Positions 54,155 to 63,553 of a stretch of DNA of 64,000 nucleotides are shown piece by piece; position 1 is the stretch's first letter; each line of letters opens with the position of its first letter. Below the pieces are notes generated by a model. The model saw only the letters and a program-made list of their open reading frames with translations. It searched no databases and was not told the DNA's origin. Position numbers and translations under genes: made by a program. Origin of the DNA: JBFHIJ01 sp041596515 (lineage in GTDB: Bacteria; Bacteroidota; Ignavibacteria; Kapaibacteriales; UBA2268); contig JBFHIJ010000006.1 of assembly GCA_041596515.1 (NCBI GenBank), forward strand, positions 62,001 to 126,000, given 5' to 3'.

Positions 54155-56998
54155 ATGCTTCAGGATAATATTAAATATAATGGGTTCCGTGTTATCATCA
54201 GTTTACTGGCGATACTACTGGTTGGAATTATGTGCTTTTCGTTTTATAGATCTATAAGTTCTGTAACCGATGAAAATGCCTTTGAAACATCGCCAAGAAT
54301 TATGGTAAACCGAGAAATTGTAGCGGAGATTCGACATCAAAAAAGCGACACTACTTATGCCGATACTCTTTGGCGTGGAGATTTCGTAGGTATAATTAAT
54401 GATTCTTTAGTTATGCAAAAGGAACAGTTTTTTTCATTGCTGAAAAATGCTATGAAAAAAGACACTGTCAAGTTTAGAGTGCTTAGTACTAGACCGAGCC
54501 TTTGGGTGAAGGATGTATATGTAGCTTCTAAAAACATAAACTTGAGTGATTTTGAATATCAAGAGTCTATTGTTATTGTTACAGGTGTGGCTCAAGATGG
54601 TGCATCTGACATAGCAGGAATGAGGCCGGGAGATATGATAGTCGCTATAGACGGTCAGACTTTTAGAGATGTTTATGAAGCAGATAGAATAGCCCGAACG
54701 GAAGGGAAAGACAGACCACTGACCTATACCATTTTAAGGAACGGTGAAAAAGTAGATATTACCGTAAATCTGGCAAGATACGGCATTTCTTTTAGTAGAT
54801 TACTGTTCTTAATATCTGGAATGCTCACGATTATGCTTGGTTTTTACATTGGAATTAAAAGGCCTGAGTTGCGCTCTGCCAGATTAACCAGTATCGGACT
54901 CACTCTCATCGGATTCCTTATTTCCTTTGCAATAGATACATATCCGAAAAATTTTGATACATTTTCAGAAATTCTTGTTGCAATTTATCACATCAGTTTC
55001 TTCTTGGGTATTCCGGTATTTCTGCATAGTACATTCCACTTTCCCGATGAAAATAAAGTCTATACTTCCAAACCATGGGTTATATGGACATTGTATATTA
55101 TTGGAACTTTAGGTTTTCTATTTTCAGTTGTTTGGTACTATCTAATAAAAGATATTCTTTATTATTATTTTGGTATTGGATTTGTTCTATTGCTTTTACT
55201 ATTTGTTTTCTCTGTTAAGTTCTTTTACAGAGGTAGTGCTTCTAAAGAAGATGTTCGACGTGGTAAAGCAATTCGCTGGGCGATGAATTTTAGCCTAATT
55301 ATAGTATTTATTGTGTCTTTTCTTTTTGCTACTGAAATTAGTTTATTCTTCTCATTAGACCCATCTGTCATTAAATTTTTCCAAATTGCTAAAACGTACT
55401 CTCCTTTGCTGTTTATTTTAATACCTCTGGCATACCTATATACAATAGGCAGATACCAATTGCTTGGCTTGAATATTAGAATAAGAAGGAACATTCAGTA
55501 TTTCTTTATTATTGGACTTTGGAGACTCAGTCTTATTACTATTTTCATCTCCGGCTTATTGATTGCTTCCAAGCAGCATGTTATCTTACCCAATCTGCAT
55601 TTTAACGGTTCCTCGTTAGAAGTCTTAAAGCATCCTTTGTCTAATGATTTGGATACGATTTATCAAAAAATACTTATAGCCGGTATGTCATTAGTGTTAT
55701 TTATGATTCTTAGATATGTGGACAGACGTTTTAACATATTTATAGATACTAAATATTATAGGTATAAATTTGATTTTAGGAAACTTTCTGAGAAGTTTTC
55801 AGAGCTAATTCAAGATAATCATTCACTCAATGATTTATCTAAAGCTGTAGTACAAAAGCTGGGAATCTTTATAGGTCTCAAAAGCTGCGGAGTAATGTTT
55901 TTTAAAGATGGTAATAAAATAGGTGCTCAGAGTTATGACGGAGTTGAAACGGAAGAGTTAACCGAATTCTTCATAGCTGTAGGTGCACAAATTATTAAAT
56001 CAGTTGAAAATTATACAGGAGCAATGCCTGTAGAATATCTGCCTGATAAGCTAAAAAGTGTCTTTGAGTCGTGTGACTTCAAATATATTTTCCCGATTTT
56101 AAACAAAGGGAACCTAATTGGGATTATTATTACCGGTGAAAAGCAAGCAGAAACCACATACCACGCAGATGATATGGAGCTGTTCTCGATTATATGTAAT
56201 CAAGTATCAATAGCTGCTGAAAATGCCTTTTTGTATGAAGATTTGGCAAAAAGAGAAAGAATGAAACACGAATTGGATTTAGCTAGAAAAATCCAGCTTG
56301 CATCTCTGCCCCCTAATATTCCGGAATTTAGCAATTTGGATATTTCAGGAAAGTCCGTGCCTGCTCTCGAAGTTGGTGGTGACTTCTATGATTTCTTAAA
56401 CGGAAAACCCGATAAGCTTACTATAGTTGTAGGAGATGTAAGTGGTAAAGGTACAAGTGCAGCACTGTACATGTCTAAAGCTCAAGGAATATTGAGAACT
56501 CTTAGTGAGTTTGATTTTACGCCTCAGGAGCTGTTTATCAAAACAAATACTCTGCTGTATAAATCTATGGAGAAAAACTCGTTCATCTCAGTTATAGGTG
56601 CCAAATTTGATATAAATAGTCATACGATATTGCTGTCTCGTGCCGGTCACTTGCCATTATATTTGTATAAAGCCAAAGATGGTTCTGTAGATAAACTGGT
56701 TCCAAAGGGTATTGTACTCGGCATAAGTAAGGAGAATCTTTTTGATCGTAACTTAGAGCAAGTAGAATTAGGCTTCGAAAAAGGTGATATTTTCTTGTTC
56801 GTTACAGATGGTGTCGTAGAAGCAAGGAATTATTCCGGCGATGAGTTTGACGGTGATAAGCTGCTTGAAATATTAAAGAATTACTCAAGATTGGATGCCA
56901 AAGGAATACGTGATACAATCATAAATGAAGTTGAAAAATTCGCAGGTTCTAATAGTCAATATGACGATATGACTGTTGTAGTTGTTAAGGTGAATTAG
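54155..56998 (+). CDS. PDZ, multi-pass membrane, GAF and SpoIIE/RsbU-type phosphatase
   Basis: This 947-residue protein combines a membrane sensor with a PP2C phosphatase. A first hydrophobic segment lies at about residues 12-30. A PDZ domain (about 125-205, VAQDGASDIAGMRPGDMIVAIDG) faces the periplasm by position. About eight membrane segments run over roughly 210-530. A GAF domain follows (about 560-700), then a SpoIIE/RsbU phosphatase with EVGGDFYDFL, VGDVSGKGTSAALYM, FVTDGVVEARN and YDDMTVVVV, the metal-binding Asp residues being present. Such phosphatases act on anti-anti-sigma factors; no anti-sigma or STAS gene is near. Confidence 0.88.
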   Translation: MLQDNIKYNGFRVIISLLAILLVGIMCFSFYRSISSVTDENAFETSPRIMVNREIVAEIRHQKSDTTYADTLWRGDFVGIINDSLVMQKEQFFSLLKNAMKKDTVKFRVLSTRPSLWVKDVYVASKNINLSDFEYQESIVIVTGVAQDGASDIAGMRPGDMIVAIDGQTFRDVYEADRIARTEGKDRPLTYTILRNGEKVDITVNLARYGISFSRLLFLISGMLTIMLGFYIGIKRPELRSARLTSIGLTLIGFLISFAIDTYPKNFDTFSEILVAIYHISFFLGIPVFLHSTFHFPDENKVYTSKPWVIWTLYIIGTLGFLFSVVWYYLIKDILYYYFGIGFVLLLLLFVFSVKFFYRGSASKEDVRRGKAIRWAMNFSLIIVFIVSFLFATEISLFFSLDPSVIKFFQIAKTYSPLLFILIPLAYLYTIGRYQLLGLNIRIRRNIQYFFIIGLWRLSLITIFISGLLIASKQHVILPNLHFNGSSLEVLKHPLSNDLDTIYQKILIAGMSLVLFMILRYVDRRFNIFIDTKYYRYKFDFRKLSEKFSELIQDNHSLNDLSKAVVQKLGIFIGLKSCGVMFFKDGNKIGAQSYDGVETEELTEFFIAVGAQIIKSVENYTGAMPVEYLPDKLKSVFESCDFKYIFPILNKGNLIGIIITGEKQAETTYHADDMELFSIICNQVSIAAENAFLYEDLAKRERMKHELDLARKIQLASLPPNIPEFSNLDISGKSVPALEVGGDFYDFLNGKPDKLTIVVGDVSGKGTSAALYMSKAQGILRTLSEFDFTPQELFIKTNTLLYKSMEKNSFISVIGAKFDINSHTILLSRAGHLPLYLYKAKDGSVDKLVPKGIVLGISKENLFDRNLEQVELGFEKGDIFLFVTDGVVEARNYSGDEFDGDKLLEILKNYSRLDAKGIRDTIINEVEKFAGSNSQYDDMTVVVVKVN

Positions 56999-57030
56999 TG
57001 TGTTGTTTTCTAATTTAGAGATTACTCAAA

Positions 57031-57627
57031 ATGAAGCTATCCCTTGTATTTTTAATGTTTTTTACAATAGTCTACGGCACTTTTGCTAATGAAGAATATA
57101 AGCAAATTGATAATGATGACATTGAAGCTTTATTTAAAATGTCTGGCCTTCAAGTCTTTAAATTCAAAGTAGATAGTTTGAAGAAGAAGCATACCATTGG
57201 AGTCTCTTTTGAAGAGTATATGGATGGTAAAATGATTTCTAATGGATCTTTTTTTTCAAATTTACCTAAACAAATATTAGATATGGATTTAGTAGTTGAT
57301 TCCGGCGAAGATAAAATAGTGAAGTTCTTCATCAAGGAAACAACTGATTCTACTTTTGATATGAAATTATCTTTAGGCGGTCTATCTACGGAAGTTTCTT
57401 TTATAGTAGTTGGTTCTGACTCATTGGGTGTTTCAAACTGGTGGGAATTTGAATATGATAAATTGATAGCAGGTGAAAAGACACCTCTTTTAATGAAATA
57501 TGCAAATTCTAAAGAAGATACTTTACTGGACTGCCCTATGCACCGAGGAACAAAAACTCCTCAGGAATTTTTTAAATATTGCTATATTTTTTATATCACA
57601 CTAAACGAAGATACGCAATCTAAATAA
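57031..57627 (+). CDS. Exported protein of unknown function
   Basis: I do not recognise this 198-residue protein. It has a signal peptide (about residues 1-19, FLMFFTIVYGTFA) and a beta-rich body (TIGVSFEEYMDGKMIS, then FDMKLSLGGLSTEVSFIVVG) with one Cys near the end of the second half. It follows the membrane phosphatase by 32 bases on the same strand and may be cotranscribed with it, which could make it a periplasmic partner of the sensor part. This is inference. Confidence 0.6.
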   Translation: MKLSLVFLMFFTIVYGTFANEEYKQIDNDDIEALFKMSGLQVFKFKVDSLKKKHTIGVSFEEYMDGKMISNGSFFSNLPKQILDMDLVVDSGEDKIVKFFIKETTDSTFDMKLSLGGLSTEVSFIVVGSDSLGVSNWWEFEYDKLIAGEKTPLLMKYANSKEDTLLDCPMHRGTKTPQEFFKYCYIFYITLNEDTQSK

Positions 57628-57698
57628 TTGGTAGCTACATTTAAACATAGAGAATGCTGTTCAATTGAATACTAATAATTTAACAGAGAGACCTACCT

Positions 57699-58391
57699 CT
57701 AATCCAATAAATCAGGTCTGCGTTTTAATGTTTTTTGGTAGGCTTGTTCTTGTTGCCATTCTTTAATTAGTTTATGGTTACCACCAAGCAGCACCTCAGG
57801 AACTTTCATATCTCTATACTCAGCAGGTCTGGTATACTGAGGAGCTTCTAAAAGGCCATCCATGTATGAATCATCTAAAGCTGATTCGGCATCGCCTAAA
57901 ACTCCCGGAAGAAGTCTGATTATAGAATCTACAAACACTAAAGCAGGGAGTTCACCACCTGATAATACAAAATCTCCAATAGATATTTCTCTGCTAATAA
58001 GAGCTTCTCTGATTCTTTGATCAATGCCTTTGTAATGGCCGGCAAGTATAATAATATTTTGCATCATAGAAAATTCGTTAGCGATAGTCTGAGTCAATCT
58101 TTCACCATCAGCGGTCATAAATACAATAGCATCATATTTCCTTTCTGATTGCAGCATTTCAATACATTTGAAAACAGGGTCGCACATAATAAGCATCCCG
58201 GCACCACCACCATAGGGATAATCATCAACAGCCTGATATTTACCTTCGGCATAGTCATGCAAGTTGTGAGTTACAATCTCAGCCATGCCTTTCTCTTGAG
58301 CAATTTTTAAGATGCTGGCATTAATAACAGAATCAAACATCGAAGGGACTGCGGAAATAATATCAATTCTATATTTATTCAACGACGTCAT
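57699..58391 (-). CDS. trmD: tRNA (guanine-N1)-methyltransferase TrmD
   Basis: TrmD methylates G37 next to the anticodon with SAM, which prevents frameshifting. The knotted SPOUT fold is shown by IDIISAVPSMFDSV at the start, YPYGGGAGMLIMCDPV, the HYKGIDQRIREALI block, SIGDFVLSGGELPALV and a late LEAPQYTRPAEYRDMKVPEVLLGGNH region. I start at 58391 with GGAG six bases upstream; six more residues are possible at 58409. It overlaps the end of rimM by 17 bases, so translation is probably coupled. Confidence 0.95.
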   Translation of the reverse strand: MTSLNKYRIDIISAVPSMFDSVINASILKIAQEKGMAEIVTHNLHDYAEGKYQAVDDYPYGGGAGMLIMCDPVFKCIEMLQSERKYDAIVFMTADGERLTQTIANEFSMMQNIIILAGHYKGIDQRIREALISREISIGDFVLSGGELPALVFVDSIIRLLPGVLGDAESALDDSYMDGLLEAPQYTRPAEYRDMKVPEVLLGGNHKLIKEWQQEQAYQKTLKRRPDLLD

Positions 58392-58917
58392 CCCTTTCTC
58401 CGTCAGCATTTAGCAAATCAAAAAGTCCGTCCATAGGTATTATACCTATCACTTGACTGTCGTTATCTATAAAGTCTATCACGTCTTCAATTAATGGTAC
58501 AGGTAGTTTACCTTTTTCAGTCTGAACTAAGATTACATCGTTAGCAGGCATTTCCCAATAATCTATGACTCTGCCTATTTCGGTTTCATCATCTACATTT
58601 ACTACAATAAAATCAAGCAATTCATCATCAAAATTATTTTTACGTTCAGTTTTAACAATGTCTTCCTGTGAGCAGAACACCCCTTGCTCTTTCAAAGTAA
58701 GAGCCAATTCTTTGGACGTAATGCCTTCGATGTCTAATATAGCACCTTTGGTATTTTTTTTCCAATGCTTTAAAGTGAAATTTTTACCAAAGTTTTCAGA
58801 ATAGCCTATTTTAATAATAGCACCGGGCTTGATTTTTTCAACAGCAACAGGCACTTCACCTACGAAGATGCTACCTGCAGTTCCTTTTGTATTTACTATG
58901 GTTCCGATATATTTCAT
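58375..58917 (-). CDS. rimM: Ribosome maturation factor RimM
   Basis: This 180-residue protein helps assemble the 30S head through S19. It has the N-terminal RimM beta barrel (YIGTIVNTKGTAGSIFVGE), the middle LDIEGITSKELALTLKEQGVFC segment and the PRC-like C-terminal barrel (IGRVIDYWEMPANDVILVQTEKGKLPVPLIEDVI). The usual neighbours rpsP and rplS are absent on both sides; only the rimM-trmD pair of the classical cluster is kept here. It overlaps trmD by 17 bases. Confidence 0.93.
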   Translation of the reverse strand: MKYIGTIVNTKGTAGSIFVGEVPVAVEKIKPGAIIKIGYSENFGKNFTLKHWKKNTKGAILDIEGITSKELALTLKEQGVFCSQEDIVKTERKNNFDDELLDFIVVNVDDETEIGRVIDYWEMPANDVILVQTEKGKLPVPLIEDVIDFIDNDSQVIGIIPMDGLFDLLNADGERDDVVE

Positions 58918-58951
58918 ACTACAAAAATACTAAAAACAAAGGAGGAATACA

Positions 58952-59692
58952 TCATAATATTACTACAAATCCAAAGCTGAATGTAAAATTGTTTGTATTA
59001 GAGCTTTCATAATCATAACTACTACTTCTGCTGAGATAATTAGTTTCAGTGCTGAAAGCATATCTGACACCTAACTCTATATAAGCACCACGACCATTAG
59101 GATTTTTAAAATCTAAAGGGATTAAGATGCCGCCACCTATACCATAAGCCAAAGAAGCAGCATCAGCAATAGAAGTGTTTTCAGATTCTCTATCTAACTC
59201 CTCATCAATTGCGCCTAAAAGTATAGAGGTCAAATGGGAATGCTCATCTATATATAACCAATTAAGTCCTATAAATGCTTCCATATAAGGCTGTAAAAAT
59301 CCATCATTTGTGATGAATTTTACATTTGTCATGAGCTGGTCAAAGCCATATACAATGTTGTCTGATTTATTGCCACCAATATTTTTATAAGGATCATAAG
59401 TGTGGAAGTTCCAAAAGAAACCTACTGCTACATTTTGTCTATCTATAAACCAAGTAGCTGAGCTCGACACTCCATTGAATATGCTTGACGTATTCTTCCT
59501 AAATTCTCCCAATGGTGAAACCTGAGAGTAGCCAAAGCTAAACATAAAATATCGGTCGGCAGGTTCATAATATTCTACTTGCGAATAATCTTGATTGTTA
59601 TCTGTTTTCTGATCTTCAATTACTTCCGGGTGCTGGGCAAATAGATTTACAGAGCTGAGTAGCAATAGAATATGGAGTAAAGTTTTAGTCAT
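58952..59692 (-). CDS. Outer-membrane beta-barrel protein
   Basis: This 246-residue protein has a signal peptide (about residues 1-19, ending NLFAQ) and then strands of alternating polar and hydrophobic residues with aromatic belts (YFMFSFGYSQVSPLGEF, ATWFIDRQNVAVGFFWNFHTY, LQPYMEAFIGLNWLYI), ending FSFGFVVIL with a terminal hydrophobic strand. The plan fits a small outer-membrane beta-barrel of the Bacteroidota type. No substrate can be named. It lies upstream of the rimM-trmD pair with a 34-base gap and may share its transcript. Confidence 0.75.
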   Translation of the reverse strand: MTKTLLHILLLLSSVNLFAQHPEVIEDQKTDNNQDYSQVEYYEPADRYFMFSFGYSQVSPLGEFRKNTSSIFNGVSSSATWFIDRQNVAVGFFWNFHTYDPYKNIGGNKSDNIVYGFDQLMTNVKFITNDGFLQPYMEAFIGLNWLYIDEHSHLTSILLGAIDEELDRESENTSIADAASLAYGIGGGILIPLDFKNPNGRGAYIELGVRYAFSTETNYLSRSSSYDYESSNTNNFTFSFGFVVIL

Positions 59693-59841
59693 TCAATTAG
59701 CCTTTTTGTTTTTATTAAAGTAAACGCTAAAAAGAATAAAAATGTTTCAATGTGACGAATATTTGCTAAAAATCAACAATTCAAGGCATCATGAAACGTT
59801 TGAATAACTTATTCTTACATTGTCTAACAATTTAATAAAAT

Positions 59842-62800
59842 ATGATGATAAACCCGAATGAAGCTTTCGAAATAGAACTGTTCTTTCAGTACCTTAAGGA
59901 TGAGGAGTCAGTTAGTCCCAGTTGGAGAAAATATTTCGAAGAACACAGAGATAGATTTGAATGTGGAAACAAAGAGCAAAATTTAGAGACAGCAGGCGTT
60001 AAAGAAGCTTCAATGCCTACAAAGGTTAAACCCAAAGTAGAGAATAGTATCCACGTAAGGAAGGATGAAGAGTTGGAAGAAATGCCAACTATTCCTTCTA
60101 AAATAGCTGCGAATATGGAGAGATCTCTTGCCATACCTACTGCAACTTCAGTGCGTACTATTCCGGTAAAAGCTTTGGACGAGAACAGAAGGGTAATAAA
60201 TAAGTATTTGATACAAAACAAACGAAAGAAAATATCTTTTACTCATATTCTTGCGTGGGCTATTGTCAGAGCGATGGTAAAATTTCCTCAGATGAACGAT
60301 GCCTTTATGTCTAAGGAAGATAAGTCGTACAGAATTAAGAAAAAACATATCAATATTGGCCTTGCCGTTGATATTACTAAGAAAGATGGCTCAAGATTGC
60401 TACTGGTTCCTAATATCAAAAAAGCAGAATCTTTGAATTTTGCAGAGTTTATTGATAAGTATGACGAACTGATTGATAAAGCCAGACATAATCGAATTAA
60501 TATAGATGACCTGGAAGGAACTACTGTTTCTTTGACTAATCCGGGGATGATAGGGACTTCGCATTCTATCCCGAGATTAATGGAAGGGCAGGGGACAATT
60601 ATCGCTACCGGTGCTATAGATTATCCTGTCGAATTTCAGGCTGTAAAACCAGAATTTATGACTTCCATGGCTGTGTCCAAAGTAGTTACTATTACTAATA
60701 CTTATGATCATAGGATAATTCAAGGTGCTGAGTCCGCAGAATATTTAGCTTATATACATAAACTTCTTATCGGTGATAAGCAGTTTTATGATCAAATCTT
60801 TGCAGCCTTGCAGATTCCTTTCGAACCTGTAAGATGGGAAATTGATTATGATAGGAGACAGCAACACAGCAACGATCCGGAGCGAGAAAGAATTGAAAAA
60901 GGTGCTCATGTAATGCAGCTTATTAATGCGTATCGTGTTCGTGGTCACTTGCTTGCATCTGTTAACCCTCTTGGTTTGCAGTCCTATTACTATCCGGAGT
61001 TAGACCCTGCTTTTTATGGATTTACGATTTGGGACTTAGATAGAATCTTTCATGCAGATGACAGTTGGGACACCAATAATAAAGCTCTTAGGGATATTAT
61101 TGAATTGCTCAGAGATTCATATTGCGATCCGATGGGTGTAGAGTTTATGCATATCTCTAATCCACAGGAAAAAACTTGGATTAAAGAACGAATAGAAGTA
61201 GAAAAAAACAGATTAGTTATCTCTAACGATGATAAAGTGCACGCTTTCCTTAAAATAGTAGAAGCTGAAGAGTTCGAAAATTTTCTGCATACTCGCTTCT
61301 TAGGGCATAAACGATTTTCTTTGGAAGGTGGTGAGTCGCTAATAGTGATGATTGATAAGCTATTTGAAAAGGCCGCAGATAATTCTCCGGAGCATATTGT
61401 GCTTGGTATGTCACACAGGGGTAGGCTAAACGTTCTCGTTAATAATATTGGTAAAGAAAAAGCAAAAATTTTCAATGAATTTGATGATGATGTTGATACA
61501 AGCACTTATCATGGTGCAGGTGATGTAAAGTATCACTTAGGTGCTAAAGGTAAATTTATCTCTAAGAAAGGTAATGAAATACCGGTTGTTTTATCTTCTA
61601 ACCCTAGCCACTTAGAGCTTGTAGACCCAGTAATAGAAGGGATGGCAAGAGCAATAGATAATCAGCTTGGCGATGACGAACATAATGCAGCGTTACCAAT
61701 TTTAATCCACGGTGATGCGGCATTTGCCGGTCAGGGATTAGTCGCTGAAACTCTTAACCTTTCTAAACTAAAAGGATATAAAACAGGCGGTACAGTCCAC
61801 ATTGTGGTAAATAATCAAATTGGGTTTACAACTAACGCAGAATCTGCAAGATCTTCTGTTTATGCCACTGATATTGGTAAAACTATCATGGCTCCTATTA
61901 TTCATGTGAATGGAAATGATCCGGAAGCAGTAATCAAAGCCGCTGATTTAGCCTTTGAGTATAGAGATAAGTTCCACGGCGATGTTATTGTTGATATGAT
62001 TTGTTATAGAAAGTATGGCCATAATGAAGCTGATGAACCGAGCTATACTCAACCTCTTTTGTATAAAAAAATCAACAAAATGAAACCGGTATCAAGCATA
62101 TATGGTAAGCATTTAACAAAAGAGCAAATTGTGGATTCCGATAAAATTGAGTCTATCAAAAAAGAAGTAACAGCTGAGTTAGATGAAGCATTTAATAAAC
62201 GAAAAGCCAAAGAGTTTGCTCAGAAGATAGCTTACAGAATGATTGACGGAACGGCTCTGCGACCTTATTTTACTGCTATTCAGGAAGATGATATTAAAGA
62301 GATTACTAAAGCTCTTACTACTTATCCTGAAGATTTCAACGCGAACCCTAAAGTTGTAAGTCTGTTGAAAAAAAGAAACAAAATGGTAAATGGTGATACT
62401 GCCGCTGTTGACTGGGCTATGGCTGAAGCTTTAGCATTCGGAAGCATCCTCAGCGAAGGTAGGCATATAAGATTTTCCGGACAAGACACCCGAAGAGGCA
62501 CTTTTAGCCAGCGTCATGCTGTTTTGACCGATTTGATTACAGAAGATGAGTATATTCCTCTGGACAATATAAAGCAGGATCAAGGCAAACTGAGAATTTA
62601 TGATAGCCCGCTTTCAGAAATGGGAGTGCTGGGATTTGAGTACGGGTACAGTATTATATCGCCTGAAACGTTGACTTTATGGGAGGCTCAGTTTGGAGAT
62701 TTTGCAAACAACGCAATATCTATTGTAGACCAGTTCCTCGCTTGCTCTCAAGTTAAATGGGGCGAATCTGCATCTCTTGTGATGTTGCTACCTCACTCTT

Positions 62801-63429
62801 ATGACGGGCAGGGCTCAGAGCACTCAAGTGCAAGATTAGAAAGATATTTGCAACTGTGTGCCCAGGAAAATATGATAGTTGCTAACTTATCTACTCCAGC
62901 TCAATATTTCCATATTTTACGCAGGCAAATGTTCATGGCACACAAATTGCCTCTGATATTAATGACTCCTAAGTCAATGCTGCGTCATCCGATGGCAGTA
63001 TCTACTTTGGAAGATTTTACAAAAGGTGAGTTCCAGAATATTATAAACGATAGAATTACTGATAAATCAAAGATAAAACGCATACTAGTATGTAGTGGTA
63101 AATTATACTATGAGTTGCTAAAAGAGAGAATGGATAAAGAAATAGAGGATGTTGCTATACTTCGAATAGAACAGTTGTATCCTTTGGATCATGAGCAGTT
63201 TGAGTATATTTTAGGCGGTTATAGAAATGCAACAGAATTTTACTGGGTGCAAGAAGAGCCAAAAAATATGGGAGCATGGAATCATTTTCTAACTTCAATT
63301 TTAGAATATGACTATGCACCGAAATTTAATTATATAGGACGAAATGCAAGTGCCAGCACAGCTACAGGGTCTTATAAAATGCACATGATAGAGCAGAAAT
63401 CAATTATTTCCAAAGCTTTTGCAAAATAA
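59842..63429 (+). CDS. kgd: Fused 2-oxoglutarate dehydrogenase E1 with E2 succinyltransferase core (Kgd-type)
   Basis: This 1195-residue protein has a short E1-type N-terminal helix (AFEIELFFQYLKDEESVSPSW), then an E2o acyltransferase core (about residues 85-320) with the catalytic DHRIIQGAES (His at about 290), and no lipoyl domain before it. The E1 part follows with HEIVLGMSHRGRLNVLVN-type motifs, the thiamine diphosphate site HGDAAFAGQGLVAE (about 623) and NNQIGFTT, and a late LPHSYDGQGSEHSSARLER. The order is that of actinobacterial Kgd/OdhA, which decarboxylates 2-oxoglutarate and can also act as carboligase or pass succinyl groups to CoA. In the TCA cycle it needs a separate lipoyl E2 and E3. 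It is a single-gene unit. Confidence 0.93.
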   Translation: MMINPNEAFEIELFFQYLKDEESVSPSWRKYFEEHRDRFECGNKEQNLETAGVKEASMPTKVKPKVENSIHVRKDEELEEMPTIPSKIAANMERSLAIPTATSVRTIPVKALDENRRVINKYLIQNKRKKISFTHILAWAIVRAMVKFPQMNDAFMSKEDKSYRIKKKHINIGLAVDITKKDGSRLLLVPNIKKAESLNFAEFIDKYDELIDKARHNRINIDDLEGTTVSLTNPGMIGTSHSIPRLMEGQGTIIATGAIDYPVEFQAVKPEFMTSMAVSKVVTITNTYDHRIIQGAESAEYLAYIHKLLIGDKQFYDQIFAALQIPFEPVRWEIDYDRRQQHSNDPERERIEKGAHVMQLINAYRVRGHLLASVNPLGLQSYYYPELDPAFYGFTIWDLDRIFHADDSWDTNNKALRDIIELLRDSYCDPMGVEFMHISNPQEKTWIKERIEVEKNRLVISNDDKVHAFLKIVEAEEFENFLHTRFLGHKRFSLEGGESLIVMIDKLFEKAADNSPEHIVLGMSHRGRLNVLVNNIGKEKAKIFNEFDDDVDTSTYHGAGDVKYHLGAKGKFISKKGNEIPVVLSSNPSHLELVDPVIEGMARAIDNQLGDDEHNAALPILIHGDAAFAGQGLVAETLNLSKLKGYKTGGTVHIVVNNQIGFTTNAESARSSVYATDIGKTIMAPIIHVNGNDPEAVIKAADLAFEYRDKFHGDVIVDMICYRKYGHNEADEPSYTQPLLYKKINKMKPVSSIYGKHLTKEQIVDSDKIESIKKEVTAELDEAFNKRKAKEFAQKIAYRMIDGTALRPYFTAIQEDDIKEITKALTTYPEDFNANPKVVSLLKKRNKMVNGDTAAVDWAMAEALAFGSILSEGRHIRFSGQDTRRGTFSQRHAVLTDLITEDEYIPLDNIKQDQGKLRIYDSPLSEMGVLGFEYGYSIISPETLTLWEAQFGDFANNAISIVDQFLACSQVKWGESASLVMLLPHSYDGQGSEHSSARLERYLQLCAQENMIVANLSTPAQYFHILRRQMFMAHKLPLILMTPKSMLRHPMAVSTLEDFTKGEFQNIINDRITDKSKIKRILVCSGKLYYELLKERMDKEIEDVAILRIEQLYPLDHEQFEYILGGYRNATEFYWVQEEPKNMGAWNHFLTSILEYDYAPKFNYIGRNASASTATGSYKMHMIEQKSIISKAFAK

Positions 63430-63553
63430 AGTATCTTATAAATACGTTTTGTAAGATATGTTAGAATATTCTCATATTTGAGCTTTGTTTTAAAGTATTT
63501 TTTTCGTAAAATAAGTAAACCTACGTGTACGAAATTAGAGACAAAAAAACTAT

